From Curtobacterium sp. VKM Ac-2922 (GTDB lineage: Bacteria > Actinomycetota > Actinomycetes > Actinomycetales > Microbacteriaceae): a DNA stretch of 64,000 nucleotides. Below, piece after piece: positions 26,753-36,476 of this stretch. Location of the stretch: assembly GCF_022815645.1 (NCBI RefSeq), contig NZ_JALGRO010000003.1, positions 62,001 through 126,000 on the forward strand, in the 5' to 3' direction. Positions within the stretch are counted from its first letter, which is position 1. Every line of letters starts with the position of its first letter. The position numbers were made by a program, and so were the translations under genes. The notes under the pieces are model-generated. The model was not told the DNA's origin. It worked only from the letters and a program-made list of their open reading frames with translations, and did no database searches.

Positions 26753-28323
26753 CCGGACACCCTAGCAACCCCGCTCACGGCGGAGACCTCGGTCCGCAGC
26801 GCGTCCCGGGAACGCGGGCCGAGGGCCACCAGGATCGCCACGGCGAGCAGTCCGGCCGAGCCGATCACGTCCAGGGCGAGCCACGGCGCGAGACCGTGCG
26901 GCGCCTGCCATCCGCCACCGCGCCACACGACGTCCCATGGCCCCCCGACCCCCACGGAGTACCGGTGGTAGACCATCACGAACGACGTCACCTGCGCCAC
27001 GCCCCAGGCGGTCCACAGCACGGCGGTGAGCGGTACCGGTGAGGTCCGGACGGAGGCCGCACGTCCGCCGAGCGCGACGGCGACGAGCACCAGGGCGACC
27101 AGGACCGGCAGTCCGTAGCGGCCCTGCCAGACGTACCCGAGCCGGTGCGCGGACGTGGCCTGCAGCAGAGCCGGCAACAGCAGCACCGAGGCCGACAGCA
27201 GCCCGACCGGCATCCAGGCCCGTCGGATCGTCACGAGACCGAGCACGACGGCAGCGCCGATGCCCGCCGTCCACCCGGTGAGGACCGGTCCGGGCGCGAC
27301 GGAGTCCTGCCATCCGAAGACGCCGATCATCCCCTGACCGTAGGAACCCAGGCTCCAGAGCGCGTGCCAGACCGCAGCACGGATGCCCGGGCGGGCGGGG
27401 TCCGACGAGGGGATGTACCCGCCGGGCACCGCCACGGCTACGGTCCACACCAGCGCTGGGACCACCAGCACCGCCGCCACGATCGCCGCGCGCCAGACCG
27501 TCCGCGTACCGGCGACCGCGAGCAGACGCGCCCAGGGCACGGTGCAGCACAGCGCGACGAGGACGATGACCACGAAGAGCGGTGAGGTCGTCCTGGCGCT
27601 CGCGGTCAGGACGACCGCGACGGCGAACAGCACCACCTCACTCGTGGCGGGTCGTCGTCGCCCGTGCAGGATCGACCAGCCGAGCGCCGTGACGGCCGCG
27701 GTGCCGCTGACCTCGAGGCCGCTGGCGTTGACGACCGCACCGAGGTAGAGCACCATCGGCGTCGTCGCGATCGCCGCACCGATCACGAGCGGCCGCGAAC
27801 GGTCGGACCGTGCCGCGACCCAGAACACGATCGCGAGCAGGAACGTGCTGAGCAACGCCGACGTCGCGCGCATCGCGAAGAACGAGTGCGCGCCGTGCAG
27901 CACCAGGGACGGCCAGCCGACCAGCGCGTAGTACAGCGGGTCGTAGGAGCCGACACCGGAACGGACCACGTGCGCCGCGCGGGACAGGCTGTCGGCCGAC
28001 GGCGCGCACGCCGCCCACCGGTTCGGGTTCCCGGCGAAGCACGTCATCGCGCCGCCGACATCACCGACGTCGGCGGGGACCCGGAACGTCGTGACGCCCG
28101 CGCTGGAGGTCGGAGCGCCGTCGAGCTGGTCGCGGACCACGCCGGCGGCCTTCGCCACGTGCCCGCTCTCGTCCGGGCCGGAGGACAGCGGACTCGCGAC
28201 GACCCAGGCCATGGCGACGACGAAGAGCGCCGCCCAGGCCCCCAGGAAGACCAGCGTCGACCGGGTGGCGAGCCGGCGGCGGAGGCCGACCCGTCCCCGG
28301 ACGGCGAGCGAGGACCTGGTCAT
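26734..28323 (-). CDS. DUF2142 family membrane protein (putative GT-C)
   Basis: A 529-residue protein with about eleven membrane helices. The first outer loop reads [13 protein letters not shown], the DE-x-x-H motif of DUF2142, followed by [14 protein letters not shown], equivalent to the (H/Y)-(D/P)-P-x-YY motif of the other family members here. GT-C-like extracytoplasmic sugar transfer is inferred. The ATG at 28323 overlaps the stop of the upstream DUF2142 gene (ATGA), and its 3' end overlaps rfbC by 19 nt, so its product works with rhamnose synthesis. Confidence 0.75.
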   Translation of the reverse strand: MTRSSLAVRGRVGLRRRLATRSTLVFLGAWAALFVVAMAWVVASPLSSGPDESGHVAKAAGVVRDQLDGAPTSSAGVTTFRVPADVGDVGGAMTCFAGNPNRWAACAPSADSLSRAAHVVRSGVGSYDPLYYALVGWPSLVLHGAHSFFAMRATSALLSTFLLAIVFWVAARSDRSRPLVIGAAIATTPMVLYLGAVVNASGLEVSGTAAVTALGWSILHGRRRPATSEVVLFAVAVVLTASARTTSPLFVVIVLVALCCTVPWARLLAVAGTRTVWRAAIVAAVLVVPALVWTVAVAVPGGYIPSSDPARPGIRAAVWHALWSLGSYGQGMIGVFGWQDSVAPGPVLTGWTAGIGAAVVLGLVTIRRAWMPVGLLSASVLLLPALLQATSAHRLGYVWQGRYGLPVLVALVLVAVALGGRAASVRTSPVPLTAVLWTAWGVAQVTSFVMVYHRYSVGVGGPWDVVWRGGGWQAPHGLAPWLALDVIGSAGLLAVAILVALGPRSRDALRTEVSAVSGVARVSGCRSAN

Positions 28324-29948
28324 CCCCAGAACGGTGTGACGGACTGGTAGAAGTGCAGGTCGATCGTCACGATCGCCGCGACGAGGGACACGGCCGCCAC
28401 CGCGAACACGACGACCCGCACCCCTCGCGTGGACACCAGGCGTCCGCCGATGAACAGCAGCATCACCGCCGGGACGACCGGCAGGAAGTACCGGCCCTGC
28501 AGGCCCTGCAGCCACTGGCCACGGTCCTCGGTGTAGTAGACGTACAGCGCCAGGCAGACACCGGCGACGACGATGGTGATGGCGACCACGACGACGACCC
28601 GCCAGAGGACGCCGGACCGCAGGCGTGCGACGGCGCCCCGCTCGTGCCGCTCGACGACGAGCATGGACAGCACCAACGTGATGACCAACAGGATCACGAA
28701 GGCCATCGGCAGGGGGGCGCGCAGCCACGAGAAGGACCCGAACACGCCGCGCCAGATCTCGCCCTTCTGCGTGGTGAGCCCGGTCGGGTAGTCGAGGACG
28801 ATCGACCGGAACACGGCCTTGACGAAGACGAGCGGGTGCTCGAGCAGGAACGCGCGCTGCTGGTCCGGGTGGTTCAGCGGGTTGACGCCCTGCGTCACCC
28901 ACGAGGTCGCGCGCAGCCAGCCGAGCGTCACGCCCGCTGCGATCGCGATGACGGCCCCGGCGCCGACCAGGTGCCACAGCCGACGAGCCGCCGGGTTGAG
29001 GACGGGGATGACGGCAGCCACCACGGCGATGGGCGCGTAGGTCGGTTTGACGAGCGCCACGGCGACGAACAGCACCCCGAGCAGCACCCATCGCCACCAG
29101 GTCGGTGCGCCTTCGCGCAGGGCCCACCGCAGCGCCAGCGCCGTCGCCAGGAAGCACAGCGCGATCGTGACGCCGTCGGCACTGAAGGACGCTGCCTGCC
29201 CGACGACCGACGGCAGCAGACCGACCGCGAAGAACGCCAGCCGTCCGACCGGGGTGAGCCGGGCTGCGGCGAGCAGCAGGCCGGCGACCGCGAGGAGCCC
29301 GAGGGCACGGCCGAGTTCGAGCTGGGCGAGCACACCGAGGCCCAGCGCCTCGCCGACACGGAGCGCCACCGCCTGCGGCACGTACGCGACCGGGGGGTAC
29401 TGCACCGTGTTCGTGAAGGTCTGCCATCCCGTCGTCCCGTCCTCGTGGAGCGCGGCGAGCGCCGACCAGTCCAGGTCGCGGAAGGAGGTCTCGTCGTCGA
29501 ACCCGCGGGTGAAGTGGGACTCGGAGAAGAGCTTCGGCCACGCCGTGGGGATGTACCCGCCCGGGTCGCCGTCGTGGATGCCCTCGATGCCCTTCGCCTC
29601 CTGCGCGACGAGCCCACCGTGTGCCACCTGGTAGGCGCGGTAGACGTGGGCGGGCTCATCCGGGTTCAGCCCCGGCGGGGTCACCGCGATGAACGTGGCG
29701 CCGCCGAGCACGAAGAGCAACAGGAACGCGATGTACTGCCAGAGCGCGCCGGGTCCGGTGAACCCGCTGCGGACCGGAGTGCGTCGTCGGGGGTCGTCGA
29801 CACGGTGCGCGGTCGTGGGTGTCTCGGCACCGAGGGGGACGGTCGGGCTCGTCGCGGGCGTCGACTCCGTCGCCGGCACCGGGTGCGAGGACGTCTCCCC
29901 GGGGGTCGCGGTCGTCGACGCCATCGGCGTGGGTGCGGTGTCGGACAA
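28320..29948 (-). CDS. DUF2142 family membrane protein (putative GT-C)
   Basis: A 542-residue protein: a Thr/Pro/Ser-rich cytoplasmic N-terminus (about 1-65), then about eleven helices. LNPDEPAHVYRAYQ (DE-x-x-H) lies in the first outer loop and VQYPPVAYVPQ supplies the second motif. A long outer segment between them is acidic. The TTG at 29948 is chosen because AGAGGAG sits 7 nt upstream. It is first gene of the minus-strand operon DUF2142-DUF2142-rfbC-rfbA-glycosyltransferase. Confidence 0.75.
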   Translation of the reverse strand: MSDTAPTPMASTTATPGETSSHPVPATESTPATSPTVPLGAETPTTAHRVDDPRRRTPVRSGFTGPGALWQYIAFLLLFVLGGATFIAVTPPGLNPDEPAHVYRAYQVAHGGLVAQEAKGIEGIHDGDPGGYIPTAWPKLFSESHFTRGFDDETSFRDLDWSALAALHEDGTTGWQTFTNTVQYPPVAYVPQAVALRVGEALGLGVLAQLELGRALGLLAVAGLLLAAARLTPVGRLAFFAVGLLPSVVGQAASFSADGVTIALCFLATALALRWALREGAPTWWRWVLLGVLFVAVALVKPTYAPIAVVAAVIPVLNPAARRLWHLVGAGAVIAIAAGVTLGWLRATSWVTQGVNPLNHPDQQRAFLLEHPLVFVKAVFRSIVLDYPTGLTTQKGEIWRGVFGSFSWLRAPLPMAFVILLVITLVLSMLVVERHERGAVARLRSGVLWRVVVVVAITIVVAGVCLALYVYYTEDRGQWLQGLQGRYFLPVVPAVMLLFIGGRLVSTRGVRVVVFAVAAVSLVAAIVTIDLHFYQSVTPFWG

Positions 29949-30020
29949 CGGTTCTCCTCTGTCGGGCGGCGCGCGGGCAGCGCGGTCGGGCAACCCGGAC
30001 GACGATACCGGCTGCGCGCC

Positions 30021-31115
30021 TCAGATCCCGAGCGCCACTCGCCACTGCGGCTCGGCGCCGTCGACGACGACGCGTTCGGCGAGCACGTGCTCCCGAGCGC
30101 GCGCCACCAGGGCGTCGGCGTCGCGGAAGGCCGTGCGGAGCGCACGCCGCCACGACTCCGGATCGTCGGCCGCCAGCAGACCGCCGACAGCGTCCACCCC
30201 GGCGTACGACGGCCGGTCCGATCCGACGAAGGGCAGTCCGAGCATCGTGTACTCCAGGAACTTCAGGTCGCTCTTGGCGTCGTTGAACCGGTCGTCGGTC
30301 AACGGGGCGACGCCCGCCGACCAGCGGCGCGTGTGCTGCCGCAGGAACGCGACGAAGTCCGGGTAGTGCGTCCCGCCCTCGGGCACCGGCAGGCGGTCGT
30401 ACCACCCGTCGTCATCGGAGGTGACCCCGACGACCTCGAGCCGCACCGGTCGGCCGTCGTCGTCGACGAAACCGTCGAACACCGGCCGCAGCAGGTCGAG
30501 GTCGCCACCGTGCGTGGCCGTCCCCATGTAGAGGACCCGCCGGGGGCCGTCCGTGTCGGGCCGGACCGGCTCCGTCGACCACAGGCCGGGCTGCACAGCG
30601 TTCGGGACGACGACGGATGCGATGCCCTCGGCCGCCAGGACCTCCTGCAGCGCCGTGGTGGAGACCACGACGGCGTCCGCGGACCGGACGAGCCGGTCGA
30701 CCGACGCGAGCCGCTGCGGGTCGTACTCGGCCCGCGCGAGCCGGGCACGGGCCTCCTGGGAGAAGAAGTCGTCGTCGACCTCGGCCACGATGCGGGTGCC
30801 CTCGGACCGGGCGCGGGCGAAGGCCGCGTCGAGGGCGGTCACCGGGAACGCGTCCCGTTGGACCAGGACGGCGTCGAGGTGCGCGGTGTCGGTGCCGTCT
30901 GCCCAGCGGACCGGGTCGACCTGGGCGACGCGGGCGGCGCCCGAGGCGGCCAGCGCCGACATCCGACCGGTCACGCGGATGTGGGCGGACGCCGGGTGGA
31001 CACCGCCTGCGCCGTGCACCACGAACCCGATCAACGGGGTCGGCGGCGGCGTGGGCGCGGTGGGACGGGCATCCCGTCCGAGCAGGCGAGCGAGACGGGA
31101 ACGCATGGTCGACAC
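30021..31115 (-). CDS. GT4-like glycosyltransferase
   Basis: A 364-residue protein. The C-terminal half has VVVPNAVQPGLW, VLYMGTATHGGDLDLL and KFLEYTMLGLPFVGSDRPSY, the GT-B donor-domain pattern of GT1/GT4. The N-terminal half contains EVDDDFFSQ and RSADAVVVSTTALQE, matching the acceptor domain. The GTG at 31115 is favoured by AGGA 7-8 nt upstream; an ATG three codons in (31106) is the alternative. It lies 72 bp upstream of the DUF2142 operon on the same strand, and 61 bp from the divergent GT2 at 31177. Confidence 0.7.
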   Translation of the reverse strand: MSTMRSRLARLLGRDARPTAPTPPPTPLIGFVVHGAGGVHPASAHIRVTGRMSALAASGAARVAQVDPVRWADGTDTAHLDAVLVQRDAFPVTALDAAFARARSEGTRIVAEVDDDFFSQEARARLARAEYDPQRLASVDRLVRSADAVVVSTTALQEVLAAEGIASVVVPNAVQPGLWSTEPVRPDTDGPRRVLYMGTATHGGDLDLLRPVFDGFVDDDGRPVRLEVVGVTSDDDGWYDRLPVPEGGTHYPDFVAFLRQHTRRWSAGVAPLTDDRFNDAKSDLKFLEYTMLGLPFVGSDRPSYAGVDAVGGLLAADDPESWRRALRTAFRDADALVARAREHVLAERVVVDGAEPQWRVALGI

Positions 31116-31133
31116 CGCGTCATCCTGCCACGG

Positions 31134-31164
31134 CATCCCCCTTCGGGATGATCTCGCATAGGGT
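31134..31164. promoter_or_regulatory. Divergent promoter region with small hairpin and -10 (TAGGGT)
   Basis: In the 61-bp spacer between divergent operons, CATCCC (31134-31139) pairs with GGGATG (31145-31150), and a plus-strand TAGGGT (31159-31164) lies 12 nt before the GTG at 31177. This is the control point between the two halves of the dTDP-rhamnose gene set. Confidence 0.4.
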
Positions 31165-31176
31165 GTCGGTGGCCAT

Positions 31177-32187
31177 GTGACCACCAGGGACGACCATGAC
31201 GCTGCGCAGCCGCCCACCCGAGACAGAACGAGACCGCAGAACTCCGTGAAGCTCTTCATCCAGATCCCGTGCCTGAACGAGGAGCAGACGCTCCCGTCCG
31301 TGCTCGAGTCCATCCCGACCGTGATCGACGGCGTCGATGAGATCGAGATCCTCGTCATCGACGACGGATCGACCGACCGCACCGTCGAGGTCGCCCGTGC
31401 CCACGGGGTCCGGCACGTCGTCCGACACACGACGAACATGGGACTCGCCCGGTCGTTCCGGGACGGCGTCGACTACGCCCTGCTGCACGGTGCGGACATC
31501 GTCGTGAACACCGACGGGGACAACCAGTACCCGCAGGCGCAGATTGCCGACCTCGTCCAGCCGATCGTGCACGGCGACGCGGAGATCGTCATCGGCGACC
31601 GGCAGACCCGCACGATCGAGCACTTCTCCGGCTTCAAGAAGGTCATGCAGCGGTTCGGCTCCTGGGTCGCCAGCCGTGCCGCGGGGCTCGACCTGCCCGA
31701 CGCGGCCAGCGGGTTCCGTGCCTACTCGAAGTACTCGCTGATCCGGCTCAACATCGTGACGCGCTTCAGCTACTGCATGGAGACCATCGTGCAGGCCGGC
31801 TACAAGCGGCTGGCGATCGCGAGCATCCCGATCACCACGAACGCGAAGACCCGCGAGTCCCGGCTCTTCAAGAACATCTGGCAGCACATGTTCCAGTCCG
31901 GATCCGCGATCGCGCGCGTCTACCTGATGTACCGACCGATGGCCCTGTTCGCCGGGGTGAGTGCGGTCTTCGGCGCGGCGGGGCTCATCCCCTTCGTGCG
32001 GTACCTGGTGTTGCTGTGGACGGACAGCGGCGGCAACCACCTGCAGTCGCTGATCCTCGGCGTCACCCTCGTGATCGCCGCCCTGCTCTCCATCACGATC
32101 GGTGTGGTGGCGGACCTGACCCGGCTGAACCGCACGCTGGCGGAGGAACAGCTCGACCTGCAGAAGCTCCAGCGGTACGGTGACTGA
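31177..32187 (+). CDS. GtrB/DPM-type GT2 with two C-terminal membrane helices
   Basis: A 336-residue enzyme: IQIPCLNEEQTLPSVLESIP, VIDDGSTDRT and NTDGDNQYP (metal site) define a GT2 of the polyprenyl-phosphate glycosyltransferase type; two helices at about 250-315 anchor it, and the tail is charged. It is the third such enzyme in the window. GTG 31177 is taken because of the TAGGGT box just upstream; a GTG at 31246 directly before the first strand is possible. It overlaps the next gene by 8 nt, so it heads an operon of DUF2142 proteins, rfbB and rfbD. Confidence 0.75.
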   Translation: MTTRDDHDAAQPPTRDRTRPQNSVKLFIQIPCLNEEQTLPSVLESIPTVIDGVDEIEILVIDDGSTDRTVEVARAHGVRHVVRHTTNMGLARSFRDGVDYALLHGADIVVNTDGDNQYPQAQIADLVQPIVHGDAEIVIGDRQTRTIEHFSGFKKVMQRFGSWVASRAAGLDLPDAASGFRAYSKYSLIRLNIVTRFSYCMETIVQAGYKRLAIASIPITTNAKTRESRLFKNIWQHMFQSGSAIARVYLMYRPMALFAGVSAVFGAAGLIPFVRYLVLLWTDSGGNHLQSLILGVTLVIAALLSITIGVVADLTRLNRTLAEEQLDLQKLQRYGD

Positions 32188-33772
32188 CCGGCCGGCCGTC
32201 GGGCGCCGCGAACGTCTCGCGGTCGCGTCGCTGACGGTCGTCTTCGTGCTCGTCCTGCTGCTGTTCGCGGTCGTCACGAAGCCGTACGACGCTGCTGACG
32301 AGATGGCGCACTTCGACGCCGTGATGCAGCTGGCCCTCGGCAACGGGTGGGGAACGCCCGGGACCGTGCACGTCCTCGACGCCGTGCGGGCCAGCGTGAC
32401 GTCGCCCTCGGCGGCGACCGCGACCTGGGGCGACCTGCTGCGGGCCTACCCGGGCGCGTCGGACCCGGCGGTCGACCAGATGACCCAGCACCCGCCGACC
32501 TACTACCTCGTCGCCGCGGGCCTGCTGCACCTCATCGGGTTCCGCGACCTGCTGTGGTCCGACGCGTTCCTGGCCGTCCGCTTGCTCGACGTCGCGATCG
32601 TCGCCGCACTGCCGGTGATCGCCTGGGCCACCGTCCGCCGGCTCACCCGGTCCGCACGCGGCGGGGTGGTGGCCGCAGCGGCGGTGCTCCTCGTGCCGCA
32701 GATCGCCGTGGTGGGCAGCGTCGTGACGAACGACGCACCCGTCCTGCTGCTGGCCGGCCTGGTGACCCTGGTCACCGTCCGCGTCCTCACCGGGGACGAC
32801 CGACGGCGCACGCTCGTGCTCCTCGTCCTGCTGCTCGGCGCGCTCGTCTGGGTGAAGGGGACCGGCCTGCCGGCGGTCCCCTTCGTCCTGGTCGCGGTGT
32901 TCGTCGCCGGCCGCCGTGTCAGCTGGCGGCGCGCGCTGGTCCGCACGGTCGCGGTCGGCGCCGGGACCGCCCTCGTCGGTGCGTGGTGGTGGCTGCAGAA
33001 CATCGTCGTCTTCGGGCGTCTGCAGCCCGACGGGTTCGTCGGGCGCACGGACCAGTCGTTCCCGAAGGGACAGGGGCCCGACCTGGCCGAGTTCGTCCAG
33101 GTGAGCTGGGACACGATCACCCGGACCTTCTGGGGCAGCAGCGGCCACAACGCCGGTCACGCGGTGTCGCCGGTGCTGAGCGACGTCGCCACCGTGCTGA
33201 CCGTCGTCGTCCTGGTGGCCTACGCCTTCCGACGTGGACGCACCCTCGTGCCGGCCGTCGTCCTGGCGGTGTTCCCGCTCCTGCTCATCCTGCTGCAGAC
33301 CGCGACGACCTGGTCCTCGTACCTGCGGACCACCGGCGTGAACGGCACGCAGGGCCGGTACTACTTCCCCGCACTCATCGCACTCATCGCACTCAGTGCG
33401 CTCGCCTGGCGGCGCCTGCCGCGGACCGACGCCGGACGCGGGCGGCTGGCGTCCGGCCTGGTGGTCACGTCCCTCGTCGTCGCCGCGTACGGCGTCTGGT
33501 TCCAGTGGCGTGTGAGCTGGGAAGGCGGGACCATCCTGGTCACCAGGGGCGGCATGGACGCCTACGCCGACGCGGGTCCGGTGCCCGGTGCCGTCGTCCT
33601 CGTGCTCGTCGTGCTGCTGGGCGTCGGAGCCGTCGTCGCGGGCGGACTCGCCCTGCGGGTGACCGGCGGGACCGCGACCACGTGCCCGCCCGACAGGCCC
33701 GCGCCGTCGACAGCGACGTCGACGTCGGCGTCGGCGTCGTCCGGCACGTCCCACTCGGAGGCCCCCCGGTGA
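32180..33772 (+). CDS. DUF2142 family membrane protein (putative GT-C)
   Basis: A 530-residue protein with about twelve helices. PYDAADEMAHFDAV gives the DE-x-x-H motif and TQHPPTYYLVAAG the second motif. A 9-bp tandem repeat near 33372 encodes LIALIAL in a helix. The C-terminus is a Ser/Thr/Ala-rich tail coded by GTCGACGTCGGCGTC-type repeats. The GTG start overlaps the preceding GT2 by 8 nt and the stop overlaps the next gene (GTGA). It likely accepts a lipid-linked sugar from the preceding GT2 after flipping (inference). Confidence 0.75.
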   Translation: MTDRPAVGRRERLAVASLTVVFVLVLLLFAVVTKPYDAADEMAHFDAVMQLALGNGWGTPGTVHVLDAVRASVTSPSAATATWGDLLRAYPGASDPAVDQMTQHPPTYYLVAAGLLHLIGFRDLLWSDAFLAVRLLDVAIVAALPVIAWATVRRLTRSARGGVVAAAAVLLVPQIAVVGSVVTNDAPVLLLAGLVTLVTVRVLTGDDRRRTLVLLVLLLGALVWVKGTGLPAVPFVLVAVFVAGRRVSWRRALVRTVAVGAGTALVGAWWWLQNIVVFGRLQPDGFVGRTDQSFPKGQGPDLAEFVQVSWDTITRTFWGSSGHNAGHAVSPVLSDVATVLTVVVLVAYAFRRGRTLVPAVVLAVFPLLLILLQTATTWSSYLRTTGVNGTQGRYYFPALIALIALSALAWRRLPRTDAGRGRLASGLVVTSLVVAAYGVWFQWRVSWEGGTILVTRGGMDAYADAGPVPGAVVLVLVVLLGVGAVVAGGLALRVTGGTATTCPPDRPAPSTATSTSASASSGTSHSEAPR

Positions 33773-35479
33773 GCGCCGCGACGACCCGCCGTCCCGTCGA
33801 CGTCCGCCGCGCCACCGTGCTGCTGCTCGTCGTCACCACGCTCCTCTGGGTGGCGCTCCTGACGCTCTGGGCGCTGGTCACCCCGCTGTTCGGCGCACCG
33901 GGAGAGACCGACACCGTCGACGCGGTGTTCCGGACCGCTCTCGGTGCCGGCTGGCCGCCGCCCGGTTCCATGCACGCGCTGGCCGCCAGCCGATGGGTCA
34001 TCGACAACCCCGGCGACCGGTCGACCTTCGCAGCCGTCCTGGCAGCGCACCCGGGCGAGACGTCGATCGTGAACCCGCTGTCGCAGAACCCGCAGACCTG
34101 GTTCCTCGCCGCCGGCGCGGTCCTGCGCGTCCTGCACTTCGAGACGCTGCGGTGGGACCTCGCCGTCCTCGCGCTCCGGCTCGTGGACGTGGTCCTGCTG
34201 GCCCCGGTCCCCGTGCTCGTCTGGGCGATCGCCCGTCGGTTGTCCGGCATCCGGCTGCTCGCGGCCATCGCACCGGTCCTGATGCTCGCGATCCCCAAGG
34301 CGGCGCAGTTCGGTGCGGCGGTCACGATCTGGACCGCCGTCGTCCTGCTCGCGACCGTCGCCGTCTGGCTCGCGGCACGGGTGCTCACCGGCGACCGCTC
34401 GTGGTGGGCGTCGATCGGGCTGGCACTGGTGGCTGGGGCTGCGGCGACCCTCAACGCGATGGGCCTGGTGCTCCTCGGCTTCGCCCTCGTCGTGCTCGTG
34501 GTCGCGCGACGTCCCCGTGCTCGCCGGCTGGTCGACACGGCCGTCGCCGTCGTCGTCGACCTGGCCGTCGGGCTCGCGCTGTGGCGGTCCCTGCGCTCGG
34601 GGTGGGTGCCGGACGGCGCGCCGGCCCCGGCGACTCCCCCGGCCGACGTCCCGGGCGGGCTGAACATCGGGACCTTCCTCGACGTCCAGTGGCGTGGCGG
34701 CATCGGGTCCTTCTGGGGCTCGCTCGGACTCGAGACGTACGGGCTCACCCCGCCGCTCGTCACCGGCCTGTCCGCGACCGCGCTCGGGCTCCTCGTCTGG
34801 GCTGCGCTGCGCCGGGACCGAGCACTCCGACCCACCTGGACCGTGCTGGTCTGGCCAGCGTCGGTCGTGGTGGCGACGCTCGTCTACGCGTGGCGGAACG
34901 CCGTCGCCGACGGGCAGATCGCGACGTCGAACGGCAGCGTGCTGCTCGTGGCAGCGCCGGTGCTCGCCGCTTCCTTCGCGGTGGTGACCGCCAGCGTCTG
35001 GCCCGCACGACGGACCCGGCGGCGCGCCGCGGTGGTGGGGACCATCGGGTCCGTGCTGATCGCCGGGTACGGCCTGGCGGTCGGTGTCGCCGGCGCCTAC
35101 CAGGGCGGACGGCTCACGCCCACCACTGCCGGCCTGCACGCCCTCGCCGCCGCGACACCGCTCGGCATCCGCCCTGTCGCGGCCGTCGGCCTGGTCGTGG
35201 TCGTGGCGGCGGTCGCGCTCGTCACACTCGTCGTCCTCGCGACCCGCCCCGCCCACCAGTCCGAGGACACCGTCACCGGCACCGCCGCCGATGCTGGTTC
35301 GGCTGCCGATCCGGACGCGGGTGCGGCCGGCGAGACCGACGCCGATCCCGGGCACGTGGCGGCCCAGACCACCGACGACCCCCGGGCACGTGGCGGCCCA
35401 GACCACCGACGACCCCGGGCACGGCGCCCCGCTAGACTCTCCGCCGACCGTGGAACCGACCAGAAGGAACAACGCGTGA
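33769..35479 (+). CDS. DUF2142-like membrane protein, degenerate motifs, frameshifted near its 3' end
   Basis: About 570 residues with around twelve helices, a clear paralog of the preceding gene (shared RLVDVV-type helices and AGAVLRVLHFETLRW region). The DE-x-x-H motif has become GETDTVD and QHPPTYYL has become QNPQTWFL, so it may be inactive or altered. As given, its frame has no stop before rfbB and reads on in frame to 36462. Removing one C from the C5 run at 35379-35383 restores a perfect in-frame repeat and ends the protein at TGA 35477-35479, overlapping the rfbB GTG. The end coordinate assumes that correction. Confidence 0.6.
35347..35416 (+). repeat. 33/34-bp tandem repeat with variable C-run
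   Basis: GGGCACGTGGCGGCCCAGAC starts at 35350 and 35384, and GGGCACGG at 35417. The units are separated by C-runs of 3, 5 and 4, giving periods of 34 and 33. The 34-bp period shifts the reading frame of the surrounding membrane-protein gene. Confidence 0.9.
35433..35438 (+). promoter_or_regulatory. Possible internal promoter -10 for rfbB (TAGACT)
   Basis: TAGACT lies 38 nt before the rfbB GTG, and AAGGA (35463-35467) gives a separate ribosome site. Together they would allow rfbB expression even if upstream translation reads through. Confidence 0.3.
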
Positions 35480-36462
35480 AGATCCTCGTCACCGGAGGGG
35501 CCGGTTTCATCGGCTCGAACTTCGTCCGCCGCACCCTGCAGGACGCCTACCCCGGCCTCGAAGGCGCCGACGTCGTGGTGTACGACGCGCTGACCTACTC
35601 GGGCAACCTCGAGAACCTGGCGCCCGTCGCGGACTCGCCGCGCTACTCGTTCGTGCAGGGCGACATCACCGACGCCGCGAAGCTCGACGAGGTCGTGCCG
35701 GGCATCGACGCGATCGTGCACTTCGCCGCCGAGTCCCACGTCGACCGCTCGGTCCGCGACTCCGGCATCTTCGTCGAGACCAACGTCGTCGGCACGCAGC
35801 GTCTGCTCGACGCGGCGCTCCGGCACGGCACCGAGCGCTTCGTGCACGTCTCCACGGACGAGGTCTACGGCTCCATCAGCGAGGGCTCGTGGGCCGAGGA
35901 CCGTCCGCTCGAGCCGAACTCGCCGTACTCGGCGTCGAAGGCCGGCAGCGACCTGCTCGCCCGCAGTTACCACCGCACGCACGGGTTGAACCTGTCGATC
36001 ACGCGCTGCTCGAACAACTACGGGCCGTACCACTTCCCCGAGAAGGTCATCCCGCTCTTCGTCACGAACCTGATCGACGACCGGCACGTCCCGCTCTACG
36101 GCGAGGGCAACAACATCCGCGACTGGCTGCACGTCGACGACCACACCCGTGGCATCGCGATGGTGCTCACCAGGGGCCGCGCGGGCGAGATCTACAACAT
36201 CGGCGGCGGCACCGAGCTCACGAACAAGGAGCTCACCGAGATGCTGCTCGAGGCGACCGGCAAGGACTGGTCGTACGTCGACCGCGTCGCCGACCGTCTG
36301 GGGCACGACCTGCGCTACTCCGTCGACATCTCCAAGATCCAGGCCGAGCTCGGCTACGAGCCCCAGGTGCCGTTCGAGCAGGGCCTGGCCGACGTCGTGC
36401 AGTGGTACCGCGACAACCGCGCGTGGTGGGAGCCCCTCAAGGAGCGCGCGGCGCTCGCCTGA
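35476..36462 (+). CDS. rfbB: dTDP-glucose 4,6-dehydratase RfbB (RmlB)
   Basis: A 328-residue extended SDR enzyme. GGAGFIGS (7-14) binds NAD, STDEVYG (126-132) and Y151-x3-K155 are catalytic, and the sequence continues with RCSNNYGPYHFPEK and GEGNNIRDWLHVDDH, all diagnostic of RmlB. It forms dTDP-4-keto-6-deoxyglucose. GTG 35476 has AAGGA 8 nt upstream and the usual family length. The upstream membrane-protein frame is open into this gene, probably because of a one-base change in a C-run. rfbD follows after 14 nt. Confidence 0.95.
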   Translation: MKILVTGGAGFIGSNFVRRTLQDAYPGLEGADVVVYDALTYSGNLENLAPVADSPRYSFVQGDITDAAKLDEVVPGIDAIVHFAAESHVDRSVRDSGIFVETNVVGTQRLLDAALRHGTERFVHVSTDEVYGSISEGSWAEDRPLEPNSPYSASKAGSDLLARSYHRTHGLNLSITRCSNNYGPYHFPEKVIPLFVTNLIDDRHVPLYGEGNNIRDWLHVDDHTRGIAMVLTRGRAGEIYNIGGGTELTNKELTEMLLEATGKDWSYVDRVADRLGHDLRYSVDISKIQAELGYEPQVPFEQGLADVVQWYRDNRAWWEPLKERAALA

Positions 36463-36476
36463 GCCGGACGGACACC

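Noticed and set aside
28353..31151. Plus-strand frame of 932 codons
   Set aside because: Antisense to the DUF2142 and GT4-like genes, whose membrane helices and motifs are clear.
31197..31200. ATG start for the GT2 at 31177
   Set aside because: It is in a different frame from the conserved GT2 domain.
32347..33768. Extension of the frame at 33769 towards a 1,371-codon product
   Set aside because: This part is a shadow of the DUF2142 gene at 32180-33772, rich in Arg/Pro, and has no ribosome site.
33769..36462. Real bifunctional membrane-RmlB enzyme
   Set aside because: rfbB has its own GTG, ribosome site and family length, and a one-base correction restores the usual GTGA overlap; kept only as a finding.
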